Below are positions 33,591 to 41,784 of a DNA stretch of 64,000 nucleotides, piece by piece. Position numbers and translations under genes: made by a program. The stretch comes from Saccharopolyspora ipomoeae (GTDB lineage: Bacteria > Actinomycetota > Actinomycetes > Mycobacteriales > Pseudonocardiaceae): assembly GCF_029952525.1 (NCBI RefSeq), contig NZ_JASAOF010000008.1, forward strand, positions 1 to 64,000, read 5' to 3'. Every line of letters begins with the position of its first letter. Within the stretch, counting starts at the first letter, position 1. Below the pieces are notes generated by a model that saw only the letters and a program-made list of their open reading frames with translations, did no database searches and was not told the DNA's origin.

Positions 33591-35237
33591 TCATCGAAGA
33601 TCGAGAATGGCGTATCCGAAAGCCGGAACCGTCACGGTGCGCCCGCTGATGCGGACACCGCTGTCCTCCACCGGCTTCGCGCGCGCCAGCCGTTCGTCGG
33701 GCACCTCCGCGGCCACCTCCTCGCGACTCGGGTTGACCGTCACCAGGAACCGGTCACCGCGCAAGTAAGTCAGCGGGTACCCGTCGTGGAACACCTCCAC
33801 CGCACCCCTGCTGCCGAGCTCGGGGTGGCGCTTGCGCAGCGCGATGACCCGCTGCACGAAGTTCAGCAGCGAACCCGGATCGGCGAGCTGGCCGGCGACC
33901 GTCGGCCGGTTCGGGTCGGGATCCTGCGGGATGTAGAGCTCGTCGGCCGGAGCCGTGGAGAACCCGGAGTTGGGCCCGTCGTCCCACTGCATCGGCGTTC
34001 GGTTGTTCTGCCTGCCCGCGCTGCCCTCGACGTCGGGGAGCCCTTCGATCAGGCGCATCCCGATCTCCTCGCCGTAGTACAGGGTCGGAACGGTCGGCCA
34101 GGTCAGCCAGAACGCGAACGCCGCCGGGATCTCCTCCGGCTTGCGGACCCCGTTGTTGAGCCGCAGCGCGCCGTCGTGGTTGGCCGAGGGCAGCAGGACG
34201 TGCCCGGGACGCCCGATGGTCCGCTCGGTCTCCTTCCACGCGTCGACGAAGACCTTGGCGGTGCCGGTCCCGTCAGCGCCGAAGTAGGGGTTGTCCTGCC
34301 ACAACGTCTTCCACGGCGCGCCGTCGCCGGGACCGTTGACGGGCAGGAAGAAGTCGCCGTCGAAGCCCGCCGGGACCGAGGTGGCCGGGTCGCCCCACTC
34401 GGCGATCATCACCGCGTCGGGGTGCTTCTCGCCGAGCCACGCCCGCATCTCGCCCCACAGCTTGCCGGTCTCGACCCAGCCCGGGTCGTCCTTGACCAGC
34501 GTCGCCGCCAGGTCGCAGCGGAAGCCGGAAATCCCCAGCTTCAGCCAGTGATCCATCACCTCGCGCATCGCTTCCCGATTGCGCTTGGGGCCTTCGGCGT
34601 CGACCGGCTGGCGCCACGGCTCGTCCGGGTTCATCCGGCCGTAGCCGTAGTTGATCGCGGGCTGGGTGTCGTAGTAGTTCTTCAGGAACGCGCCCTCGCG
34701 CGGTCCGGGCGAGGCCACGAAGTCCTCCGGCAGGCTGCCGTCCGGCGGCAGCTGGTCCGGCGTCGCCCACACGTAGCGGTTGTCGGCGGGGTCGTTCAGC
34801 GAGTTGAGGAACCACGGGTGCTGGTCCGAGGTGTGCCCGGCGACCAGGTCGAACAGCACCCGGATGCCGCGCGACCGCGCCGCTTCCACCATCGCGGCCA
34901 CGTCGTCCTGCGTGCCGTAGCGCGGGTGCACGCCGACGTAGTCGGTGATGTCGTAGCCGGCGTCGGTGAACGGCGACGGGTAGACCGGGTTCACCCAGAT
35001 CGCGGTCACGCCGAGCCAGGCCAGGTGGTCGAGGTGCTCGGTGATGCCGCGCAGGTCGCCGATCCCGCTGCCGTCGGTGTCGGCGAAGCTCTGCGGATAC
35101 ACCTGGTAGAGCACGGCGTCGGCCAGCCACGAGGGCTGACCGGACGCCGCGGCGGGCCTCATCCGCGCGATCGGCATCGCAGCCGCTCCCGCGAGCACCG
35201 CCCCCGTACCGACCATGAACGACCGCCTCGACACCAC
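33591..35237 (-). CDS. secreted GH13 alpha-glucosidase/amylase family enzyme (1)
   Basis: 548 aa. A Tat signal is at the N terminus (SRRSF then a hydrophobic Ala/Gly stretch), so it is exported folded. The GH13 barrel starts LADAVLYQVYPQSFADTDG. Region I is DLVAGHTSDQHPWF, the nucleophile Asp242 is in GFRCD, the acid/base Glu280 in IAEWGD and the third Asp355 in SANHD: all catalytic residues are present. The sequence is close to trehalose synthase/oligo-1,6-glucosidase types that act on short alpha-glucosides. Start GTG 35237 (GTG 35234 is equally possible) with GGGAG upstream. A second copy lies directly upstream, and a perfect palindrome at 35255-35268 sits over the promoter. Confidence 0.9.
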   Translation of the reverse strand: MVSRRSFMVGTGAVLAGAAAMPIARMRPAAASGQPSWLADAVLYQVYPQSFADTDGSGIGDLRGITEHLDHLAWLGVTAIWVNPVYPSPFTDAGYDITDYVGVHPRYGTQDDVAAMVEAARSRGIRVLFDLVAGHTSDQHPWFLNSLNDPADNRYVWATPDQLPPDGSLPEDFVASPGPREGAFLKNYYDTQPAINYGYGRMNPDEPWRQPVDAEGPKRNREAMREVMDHWLKLGISGFRCDLAATLVKDDPGWVETGKLWGEMRAWLGEKHPDAVMIAEWGDPATSVPAGFDGDFFLPVNGPGDGAPWKTLWQDNPYFGADGTGTAKVFVDAWKETERTIGRPGHVLLPSANHDGALRLNNGVRKPEEIPAAFAFWLTWPTVPTLYYGEEIGMRLIEGLPDVEGSAGRQNNRTPMQWDDGPNSGFSTAPADELYIPQDPDPNRPTVAGQLADPGSLLNFVQRVIALRKRHPELGSRGAVEVFHDGYPLTYLRGDRFLVTVNPSREEVAAEVPDERLARAKPVEDSGVRISGRTVTVPAFGYAILDLR

Positions 35238-35254
35238 AGCACCCAGCTCCCGTC

Positions 35255-35268
35255 TGAATACGTATTCA
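35255..35268. promoter_or_regulatory. palindromic operator before GH13 gene 1
   Basis: Perfect 14-bp palindrome TGAATACGTATTCA, 18 bp upstream of the GH13 start. The shape suits a LacI-family or similar repressor of sugar genes. A related imperfect site (GAATGCGTATGA) stands at the same position before the second GH13 gene. Confidence 0.6.
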
Positions 35269-35390
35269 AAGCCGGGTGGAATGTACGTCATCCGGATCGA
35301 TCACGGAAGGCACGTCGTATTCACATTCCCCTCCCGTTCCCAGAATTCGACCGCGGCTGCGCCCGGCGCCCACCGAGCGCGGCCGCGAGG

Positions 35391-37019
35391 TCACTTCAGG
35401 TCGAGGACGGCGTAGCCGAAGGCCGGGACCGCGAGGTCGTGACCGTCGACGGTGACCCCGCTGTCCTCGACGGGGGTGGCGCCGGCCAGGCGATCGTCGG
35501 GGACCGTGACGGTGACCGGGTTCCGGCTGGGGTTGACCGCGACCAGGAACCGGTCGCCGCGCAAGTAGGTCAGCGGGTAGCCGTCGTGGAAGACCTGCAC
35601 GTCGGCGCCGATGCCGAGCTCGGCGTGGGACCGACGCAGGGCGATGAGGCGTTGCACCAGGTTCAGCAGCGATCCCGGATCGTTGCGCTGGGTCTCGACG
35701 TCCGGCCGGTTCGGGTCGGGATCCTGCGGGAGGTAGAGGTTTTCGGCGGGAGCGGTCGAGAAACCGGCGTTGGGACCGGTGTTCCACTGCATCGGCGTGC
35801 GGTTGTTCTGCCGCCCGTCGCTGCCCTCCACGTCCGGCAGGCCCTCGACCAGGCGCATGCCGATCTCCTCGCCGTAGTAGATCAGCGGGACGATCGGCCA
35901 GGTCAGCCAGAACGCGTAGACCGCGGGGATCTCCTCCGGCGTGCGGACGCCGTTGTTCAGCCGCAGCGCGGTGTCGTGGTTGGCCGACGGCAGGATCACT
36001 CCCCCGGGCCTGCCGATGGCGTCCTCGGCCTCGCGCCAGGCGTCGACGAAGATCTTCGCCGTGCCGGTGCCGTCGGCACCGAAGTAGGGGTTGTCCTGCC
36101 ACAACGACCGCCATGCCTCGCCGGTCTGGAAGAAGAAGTCGCCGTCGAAACCGGCCGGAACCGCGACCTTCGGGTCACCCCACTCCGAGACCAGCACCGC
36201 GTCGGGGTGGTTGTCGTCGAGCCAGGCCGCCATCTCGCCCCAGAGCTCGCCGGTCTCGACGAGGCCCGGATCGTCCTTGATCAGGCTGCCCGCCATGTCG
36301 CAACGGAAACCCGAGATGCCCAGCTGCAGCCAGTGATCCATCACCTCGCGCATCGCTTCCCGGTTGCGCTTGGGCCCTTCGGCGTCGATCGGTTGCCGCC
36401 ACGGTTCGTCCGGGTTCATCCGCGCGTAGCCGTAGTTGATGGCGGGCTGGGTGTCGTAGAAGTTCTTCAGGAACGCGCCCTCGCGGGGACCCGGCGAGGT
36501 GACGAAGTTCTCCGGCAGCTCGCCGTTCGGGAACTGATCGGGGGTCGCCCAGACGAACCGGTCGTCCGCGGGGTCGTTGAGCGAGTCGAGGAACCACGGG
36601 TGCTGGTCCGAGGTGTGCCCGGCGACCAGGTCGAACAGGATGCGGATGCCGCGCCTGCGCGCTTCGTCGACGAGCAGGGCCACGTCGTCCTGCGTGCCGT
36701 AGCGCTCGTGCACGCCGACGTAGTCGGAGACGTCGTAACCGGCGTCGGTCAGCGGGGAGGGGAAGATCGGGTTCATCCACACCGCGGTGATGCCGAGCCA
36801 CTGCAGGTGGTCGAGGTGGTCGATGATGCCCTGCAGGTCGCCGACGCCGCTGCCGTCGGAGTCGGCGAAGGTCTGCGGGTAGATCTGGTACATCACGGAA
36901 TCGGCCAGCCACGAGCCGTCCGCGCTTGCCATCGAGGTGAGAGGCCGGGAGATCGGCAGCGCGGTCGCTCCCGCGACCAGCGCACCGGAGATCAGGAACG
37001 TTCGCCTGGACACCGTCAT
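35391..37019 (-). CDS. secreted GH13 alpha-glucosidase/amylase family enzyme (2)
   Basis: 542 aa, clearly a duplicate of the neighbouring enzyme: most blocks match residue for residue, including a 20-residue-plus run around NREAMREVMDHWL. Tat signal MTVSRRTFLISGALVAGA. Catalytic residues Asp241 (GFRCD), Glu279 (VSEWGD) and Asp349 (SANHD) are intact. It differs mainly in the signal peptide and in a segment after FDGDFFF that is several residues shorter. ATG at 37019 with GGGGAACAGAG upstream. Both copies are on the minus strand with separate upstream regions and similar candidate operators, so they may be expressed independently on related glucosides. Confidence 0.9.
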   Translation of the reverse strand: MTVSRRTFLISGALVAGATALPISRPLTSMASADGSWLADSVMYQIYPQTFADSDGSGVGDLQGIIDHLDHLQWLGITAVWMNPIFPSPLTDAGYDVSDYVGVHERYGTQDDVALLVDEARRRGIRILFDLVAGHTSDQHPWFLDSLNDPADDRFVWATPDQFPNGELPENFVTSPGPREGAFLKNFYDTQPAINYGYARMNPDEPWRQPIDAEGPKRNREAMREVMDHWLQLGISGFRCDMAGSLIKDDPGLVETGELWGEMAAWLDDNHPDAVLVSEWGDPKVAVPAGFDGDFFFQTGEAWRSLWQDNPYFGADGTGTAKIFVDAWREAEDAIGRPGGVILPSANHDTALRLNNGVRTPEEIPAVYAFWLTWPIVPLIYYGEEIGMRLVEGLPDVEGSDGRQNNRTPMQWNTGPNAGFSTAPAENLYLPQDPDPNRPDVETQRNDPGSLLNLVQRLIALRRSHAELGIGADVQVFHDGYPLTYLRGDRFLVAVNPSRNPVTVTVPDDRLAGATPVEDSGVTVDGHDLAVPAFGYAVLDLK

Positions 37020-37036
37020 ACTCTGTTCCCCAATCG

Positions 37037-37048
37037 GAATGCGTATGA
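37037..37048. promoter_or_regulatory. operator-like site before GH13 gene 2
   Basis: GAATGCGTATGA, 18 bp upstream of the start codon, matches 9 of 12 bases of the inner part of the perfect palindrome before GH13 gene 1, at the same distance from the start. A diverged binding site for the same regulator is the simplest reading. Confidence 0.4.
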
Positions 37049-37209
37049 AAATGCCCGGCCGAAGCTACGCCGGTCGATCACCGCGCGGAACGTGCAAGAA
37101 CCCATCAAGACCCGACTGGCCCAGACCATTCCCGGTTGCCGGTTTTCACCCGAGCCTCAGGCCGATCGAGTGATCATGACGCCCATCGGGGTGAGAGCTC
37201 CTGGACTAC

Positions 37210-37279
37210 GGACAGTTTTAGCCATAATTGCCCATGATCAATGTTCGTTTTGCCCGGTCAATTATGGCTAAAACTGTCC
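37210..37279. repeat. dispersed palindrome, copy 4 (type I)
   Basis: Perfect 20-bp arms beginning GGACAGTTTTAGCC (37210-37229) and ending GGCTAAAACTGTCC (37260-37279). Core CCATGATCAATGTTCG has one change from the others. This is the only copy not between convergent genes: it lies between the start of GH13 gene 2 and the end of the next minus-strand gene, beside a separate 16-bp hairpin. Confidence 0.92.
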
Positions 37280-37305
37280 ACTGGTGACGGACGCATCCCA
37301 CGACC

Positions 37306-37347
37306 ACGAAGCGGCCCCCGGAGGGGTTCCCCCGGGGGCCGCTTCGT
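37306..37347 (-). terminator. strong hairpin after the second Mo hydroxylase operon
   Basis: Perfect 16-bp stem ACGAAGCGGCCCCCGG / CCGGGGGCCGCTTCGT (37306-37321 and 37332-37347), 10-nt loop, 26 bp beyond the stop of the minus-strand molybdenum subunit gene. No T-tract follows, so it may terminate in a factor-assisted way or stabilise the 3' end. Confidence 0.65.
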
Positions 37348-37372
37348 GACAGGTTCTCCTCGCGGGGAGGGT

Positions 37373-39535
37373 TCAGTCCACCAGCAGGTCTTCGATGGTG
37401 ATCGGGATGTGGCGGACTCGGATGCCGGTCGCGTTGTGGACCGCGTTGGCGACCGCGGCGGCGACGCCGACCGTGCCGATCTCGCCGAGGCCCTTGGCGC
37501 CCACCGAGTTGTGCAGCGTGTCCGGGTACTTCACGAACTCCACGTCGACCTCGGGGATGTCGGCGTTGACCGGCAGCAGGTAGCTCGCGAAATCGCCGTT
37601 GGCGAGCCGGCCGTTGCCCTCGACCTCCACGGCCTCGTGCAGCGCCGCCGAGATGCCCCAGATCATGCCGCCCTGCAGCTGGCTCGTGGCCAGCTTCTCG
37701 TTGATGATCCGGCCGCAGTCGAACACGCCGAGCATCCGCGACACCCGGGTCTCGCGCGTCCACCTGTGCACCTTGACCTCGACGAACTGCGCGCCGAACG
37801 AGCTGAAGGAGTGCTTGGTCAGCTCCTCCCCCGGCTGCGAAGTACCGGTCACCGACACCGAATCGCGGCCCAGCGCCCGCAGCAGCTCGCCGAAGGTGAT
37901 CGACTCGCCGTCGGCGAACAGCTCGCCGTGGGCGTAGGTGACGTCCTTGCCCGCGAACGGCGCACCCGGCCCGGAGGCCAGCGCGGTGAGCTCGTCGACC
38001 GCGGCCGTGCCCGCGAGCTGGATCGCGGTGCCGACGCTGGCCGTCGCCGTCGAGCCGCCCGACAGGCCGCCGGGCGGCAGCGCGGAATCGCCCAGCTGCG
38101 GCGTGATCCGGTCCTCCGGCAGGTCCAGCGACTCCGCGCCGATGTGGCGCATCACCGTCAGCAGGCCCGTTCCCGGGTCGGCACCGCTGGTGGAGACCAC
38201 GGCCGTCTCGTCGGCCCGCAGCTGGATGCCGACCGTGGCCGGGAACCGCAGCGCCGGGAACATGGCCACCGCCACGCCCATGCCGACCTGCCAGTCGCCT
38301 TCGGTGCGGCCCTGCGGAGTGCGGTTGGCCCAGCCGAACCGCTGCGCGCCGAGGTCGAAGCACTCGTCGAGGTGCTTGCTGGACCACTGCAGGTCCTTGC
38401 CGGGCGGGGCGGTCGAGTTGTTGCGCTTGCGCAGCTCGATCGGGTCCATGCCCAGCTCGACGGCCAGCTCGTCGATCGCGCTCTCCAGCGCGAACGAGCC
38501 CGGCGCCTCACCGGGGGCGCGCATGAACGTCGTCGGCGGGACGTTCAGCGGCACGATCCGCTGCGACACCGCGAGGTTCGGCGTCGCGTACCACTCCAGC
38601 GAGGTGCCGTGCGAGGTCGGCTCGACGAACGAGCGCGCCGCGTCGGTGGTGCACCACGAGTCGTGCCGGACCGCGATCAGGTTGCCGTCGCGGTCGGCTC
38701 CCAGCGCCACCCTCTGCTGCGTGGCGGCGCGGCCCGCGGTCGCGGTGAACACCTGCTCGCGGGTCAGGGTCGCCTTGACCGGCCGGCCCAGAGCCCGACT
38801 GGCCGCCGAGGCGAGGAACGCCGGCGTGGAGGTCTTGCCCTTGCCGCCGAAAGCGCCGCCCACGTACGGGTTCACGACGTGGACCTTCGAGGCGTCCACG
38901 CCCAGCGCGGCGGCCATGTCGGCGGCCAGCAGGTGCGAACCCTGGTTCGGGGTGTAGAGCGTGAGCTCGTCGCCCTCCCAGACCGCGACCGCGGAGTGCG
39001 GTTCCATCGCGGCGTGGTTCTGGGTCGCGGTCGAGTAGGTCTGCTCCACCACGACCGGGCTGGCCTCGAAAGCCTCGGCGATCGAGGCCACGCCGGACTC
39101 CTCGTCGAGGATCTCCAGGTCTTCGCGGCCCGGTGCCGGCTCGGCCTCGGCCAGGCCCGCCTCGAACGAGGTCTTGCCGGGCCTGGCCTGGTAGCCGGTG
39201 CGCACCAGGGCCGCCGCGTCGCGGGCCTGCTCGAAGGTCTCGGCGACGACGAACCCGATCGGCTGGCCGTAGTAGGTGACCTCGCGGTCCTGCAGCGGAA
39301 CCCACGTCTCGCCCAGCATCGAGGTCGGTGTGTTCAACTCCAGCTTGTCGAACGGCGTGTACACGCCGAGCACACCGGGCGCGCTCTTGGCGGCGGTGAC
39401 GTCCATGCTCTCGATCTCGCCGTGCGCGATCGTGCTGAGCACGAGGTAGCCGTAGACCGTGCCGGGGACGTTGTTGTCGGCCCCGTACTTGGCCTGGCCG
39501 GTGACTTTCAGCGGGCCGTCCAGCCGAGCGGTCAC
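37373..39535 (-). CDS. molybdenum hydroxylase large subunit (PaoC/YagR-like)
   Basis: 720 aa. Molybdopterin subunit of the xanthine dehydrogenase family, closer to the YagR/PaoC aldehyde oxidoreductase branch than to the purine enzyme at 11756. Hammerhead start RLDGPLKVTGQAKYGADN, then VGGAFGGKGK, FMRAPGEAPGSFALE and, near the C terminus, SVGAKGLGEIGTVG carrying the catalytic Glu. GTG at 39535 overlaps the upstream stop by 4 bp. With the FAD and Fe-S genes upstream it forms a full three-subunit enzyme, probably oxidising aldehydes. No Tat signal is seen on any subunit, unlike E. coli PaoABC, so this one stays in the cytoplasm. Confidence 0.92.
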   Translation of the reverse strand: MTARLDGPLKVTGQAKYGADNNVPGTVYGYLVLSTIAHGEIESMDVTAAKSAPGVLGVYTPFDKLELNTPTSMLGETWVPLQDREVTYYGQPIGFVVAETFEQARDAAALVRTGYQARPGKTSFEAGLAEAEPAPGREDLEILDEESGVASIAEAFEASPVVVEQTYSTATQNHAAMEPHSAVAVWEGDELTLYTPNQGSHLLAADMAAALGVDASKVHVVNPYVGGAFGGKGKTSTPAFLASAASRALGRPVKATLTREQVFTATAGRAATQQRVALGADRDGNLIAVRHDSWCTTDAARSFVEPTSHGTSLEWYATPNLAVSQRIVPLNVPPTTFMRAPGEAPGSFALESAIDELAVELGMDPIELRKRNNSTAPPGKDLQWSSKHLDECFDLGAQRFGWANRTPQGRTEGDWQVGMGVAVAMFPALRFPATVGIQLRADETAVVSTSGADPGTGLLTVMRHIGAESLDLPEDRITPQLGDSALPPGGLSGGSTATASVGTAIQLAGTAAVDELTALASGPGAPFAGKDVTYAHGELFADGESITFGELLRALGRDSVSVTGTSQPGEELTKHSFSSFGAQFVEVKVHRWTRETRVSRMLGVFDCGRIINEKLATSQLQGGMIWGISAALHEAVEVEGNGRLANGDFASYLLPVNADIPEVDVEFVKYPDTLHNSVGAKGLGEIGTVGVAAAVANAVHNATGIRVRHIPITIEDLLVD

Positions 39536-40494
39536 AGCTGCATCCCTTCGGTGGTTTCGAGCAGGGCGCGGACGATCGTCCGCTTCAGCAGGGACACCTT
39601 GAAAGCGTTGCCGGACAACGGCTTCGCGCCTTCGGCGGCGAGCGCGGCGGCGGCTTCGAAGGTCTCCTGGGTGGCGGGCTTGCCGCGCAGCACGTCCTCG
39701 ACGACGCCGAGCTTCCACGGCACCGTCGCCACGCCGCCCGCTGCGACGCGGGCGTCGGCGATCACGCCGTCGCGCACGTCCAGCGCCACCGCGGCCGAGG
39801 TCAGCGCGAACTCGTAGGACTGCCGGTCGCGGACCTTGACGTAGGTCGAGTTCACGGCCCAGTCGAGCTTCGGCACGACGACCTCGCCGATGAGCTCGCC
39901 CTCGCGCAGGTCGTGCTCGGCCTCCGGCGTCTGGCCCGGCTGCATGTAGAAGTCGGCCAGCTTCACGGTGCGCTCGCTTCCGGCGCTGACCAGCCGGACC
40001 TCGGCGTCGAGGGCGACCAGCGCGACCGCGAGGTCGCTGGCGTGGGTGGCCGCGCAGGAGTCGCTGGTGCCCAGGATCGCGTGCATCCGGTTGGCGCCCT
40101 CGATCGCCGGGCAGCCGCTGCCCGGATCGCGCCGGTTGCAGGGCATGTCGACGTCGCGGAAGTACCCGCAACGCGTGCGCTGCATGAGGTTGCCGCCGAT
40201 GCTGGCCATGTTCCGCAGCTGCTGCGAGGCGCTCTGCAGCAGCGCCCGCGAGATCGCCGGGTACACGCCGGGATTCGCCGCGACGTCGCTCATCCGCTCC
40301 AGCGCGCCGATGCGGAGGCCGTCGGAGGTGTCGATCCCGCGCAGCGGCAGACCGTTGATGTTCTGCACCCGCTGCGGGGTGAGCACGTCGAGCTTCATGA
40401 GGTCGACGAGGGTGGTGCCGCCGGCCAGGAAGGTTCCGGTGTCGCCGAGCGCCTCTTCGATCGTGGTGGGTGCGGTGAGTTCGAAGGTGCGCAT
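39532..40494 (-). CDS. molybdenum hydroxylase FAD subunit with [4Fe-4S] insertion (PaoB-like)
   Basis: 320 aa. FAD-binding medium subunit: FLAGGTTLVDLMK, then ASIGGNLMQRTRC. It contains the extra iron-sulfur loop of the YagS/PaoB group with Cys109, Cys119, Cys128 and Cys147 (RCGYFRDVDMPCNRRDPGSGC and SC), absent from the purine-cluster FAD subunit. This is the main reason to call the complex PaoABC-like. ATG at 40494 overlaps the upstream stop by one base (TGATG); its own stop overlaps the next GTG by 4 bp. Confidence 0.92.
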   Translation of the reverse strand: MRTFELTAPTTIEEALGDTGTFLAGGTTLVDLMKLDVLTPQRVQNINGLPLRGIDTSDGLRIGALERMSDVAANPGVYPAISRALLQSASQQLRNMASIGGNLMQRTRCGYFRDVDMPCNRRDPGSGCPAIEGANRMHAILGTSDSCAATHASDLAVALVALDAEVRLVSAGSERTVKLADFYMQPGQTPEAEHDLREGELIGEVVVPKLDWAVNSTYVKVRDRQSYEFALTSAAVALDVRDGVIADARVAAGGVATVPWKLGVVEDVLRGKPATQETFEAAAALAAEGAKPLSGNAFKVSLLKRTIVRALLETTEGMQL

Positions 40495-40976
40495 CAGCCC
40501 TGCCTCGTCTTCTCGGGGCCCTGCGTGGCCTTCTCGGGACCCTGCCTGGCCTGCTCCACTGCCGCGACGATGTTCGGGTAGGCCGAGCAGCGGCAGATGT
40601 TGCCGGACATGAACTCGCGGACGTCCTCGACGTCCTGCTCGACCGCCGCGACGGCCGACATGATCTGGCCTGACGTGCAGAAACCGCACTGCAGCGCGTC
40701 CTGGTCGAGGAACGCGCGCTGCACCGGGTGCAGCGACTCGTCGTCGGCGAGCCCTTCGACGGTCGTCACCGGCTTCTGCACGGTGGCCGCCAGCGTGAGG
40801 CAGGACAGGACGGGACGGCCGTCGACGTGCACGGTGCACGCACCGCACTGGCCCCGGTCGCAGCCCTTCTTGGGGCCGGTCACGTCGAGCTTCTCGCGCA
40901 GCGCGTCGAGCAGGGTCACGCCGGGATCGACGCTGAGCTCTTCCGTCCTGCCGTTGATTTCCAGTGAGAGGTCCAC
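40494..40976 (-). CDS. molybdenum hydroxylase [2Fe-2S] subunit (PaoA-like)
   Basis: 160 aa. Two [2Fe-2S] centres: Cys39, Cys44, Cys47 and Cys59 (KKGCDRGQCGAC), then Cys97, Cys100, Cys128 and Cys130 (QCGFC, NICRC). The last 19 residues are a repeat of QGPEK-type heptads not expected in the family. GTG at 40976 after GGGGAAGAG. First gene of the operon and divergent from a TetR gene; two perfect palindromes between them (41055-41104) probably control expression. There is no Tat signal at the N terminus. Confidence 0.92.
   Translation of the reverse strand: MDLSLEINGRTEELSVDPGVTLLDALREKLDVTGPKKGCDRGQCGACTVHVDGRPVLSCLTLAATVQKPVTTVEGLADDESLHPVQRAFLDQDALQCGFCTSGQIMSAVAAVEQDVEDVREFMSGNICRCSAYPNIVAAVEQARQGPEKATQGPEKTRQG
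40498..40557 (-). repeat. 21-bp tandem repeat at the 3' end of the Fe-S gene
   Basis: About 2.8 copies of a 21-bp unit (plus strand CCCTGCCTCGTCTTCTCGGG and variants at 40498, 40519 and 40540). They encode QGPEK heptads at the C terminus of the Fe-S subunit, just before the overlapping start of the FAD gene. The 21-bp unit preserves the frame. Confidence 0.85.
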
Positions 40977-41054
40977 AGAATCTCTTCCCCGCCCAGCACG
41001 CAGAACGCGGAGGGCGGAATGCTCGTGGTGGTGGGAGCTAGACTCGACCCTGAA

Positions 41055-41104
41055 CGGATAGTCATCCGCTTCAGGTGGATCCGAAGCTACCGGATTCTTA
41101 TCCG
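41055..41104. promoter_or_regulatory. two perfect palindromes, CGGAT-N4-ATCCG
   Basis: CGGATAGTCATCCG at 41055-41068 and CGGATTCTTATCCG at 41091-41104, 36 bp centre to centre, each followed by CTTC on the plus strand. They sit between the PaoA-like gene and the divergent TetR gene at 41202. Probable operators of that TetR protein. The layout mirrors the pair before the next TetR gene at 42679-42729. Confidence 0.75.
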
Positions 41105-41201
41105 CTTCGCAACGAGTGTTCTCACCCTCAAGGTTGCCCAGGTTCGGCGAGCGGTGCACTACATTCCGGGTTAAGACCAGGTAGCCGACCGGGGAGGGAC
41201 G

Positions 41202-41768
41202 ATGACGACGGGCTCGGTGAACCCGCGCCGCGCGGACACCCGGCGCAACCACGAGGCCATCCTCAACGCCGCCGCCCAGTCGCTGGCCTGCACCGAACGG
41301 GTCTCGTTCAACCACATCGCCAAGCAGGCGGGGGTCGGCGTCGGCACCGTCTACCGGCACTTCCCCACCCCGGAGTCGCTGATCATCGCCGTCTACCGGC
41401 GCGAGCTGGAGCACCTCGGCGAGGTCGCCCCGGAGCTGCTGGACAGGCACGATCCCGAACGGGCGTTCCGCACCTGGGTCACCGATCACCTGGCGCACTA
41501 CATGATGACCAAGCGCGGTCTCGCCAAGGCGCTCAGCGCCGCGTCGTCCTCCCCCGCCGAGCTGCCGGTCAACGCCCACGAGACGCTGGTCGAGGCGCTG
41601 AGCGCGCTGCTGCGCGCCAACGCCGAAGCGGGCAACCTCCGCCCGGACCTGAACCCGGAGACGGTGATGCGCGGCCTCGGCGGCCTGCTCTACCTCGACC
41701 CCAAGAGCGACTGGCGCACCGAGACCAGCGACCTCCTCGACCTCCTCTGGCGCGGCATGCGCGTCTGA
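41202..41768 (+). CDS. TetR family regulator (divergent from Mo hydroxylase)
   Basis: 188 aa. TetR helix-turn-helix: RRADTRRNHEAILNAAAQSLA, VSFNHIAKQAGVGVGTVYRHFP; the C-terminal part matches the SbtR-type ligand domain common in actinomycetes. ATG at 41202 with GGGGAGGG before it. It is divergent from the PaoABC-like operon across a region with two CGGAT-N4-ATCCG dyads, so autoregulation and repression of the operon are likely. Related to the TetR protein at 42745 (shared VGIGT/VGVGTxYRHFPT recognition region). Confidence 0.93.
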   Translation: MTTGSVNPRRADTRRNHEAILNAAAQSLACTERVSFNHIAKQAGVGVGTVYRHFPTPESLIIAVYRRELEHLGEVAPELLDRHDPERAFRTWVTDHLAHYMMTKRGLAKALSAASSSPAELPVNAHETLVEALSALLRANAEAGNLRPDLNPETVMRGLGGLLYLDPKSDWRTETSDLLDLLWRGMRV

Positions 41769-41784
41769 ACCAGGCGCGTCCGAA

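Noticed and set aside
33561..37271. A 1236-codon plus-strand frame covering both GH13 genes
   Set aside because: Antisense to two genes with all catalytic motifs intact; the apparent internal repetition only reflects the duplication on the other strand.
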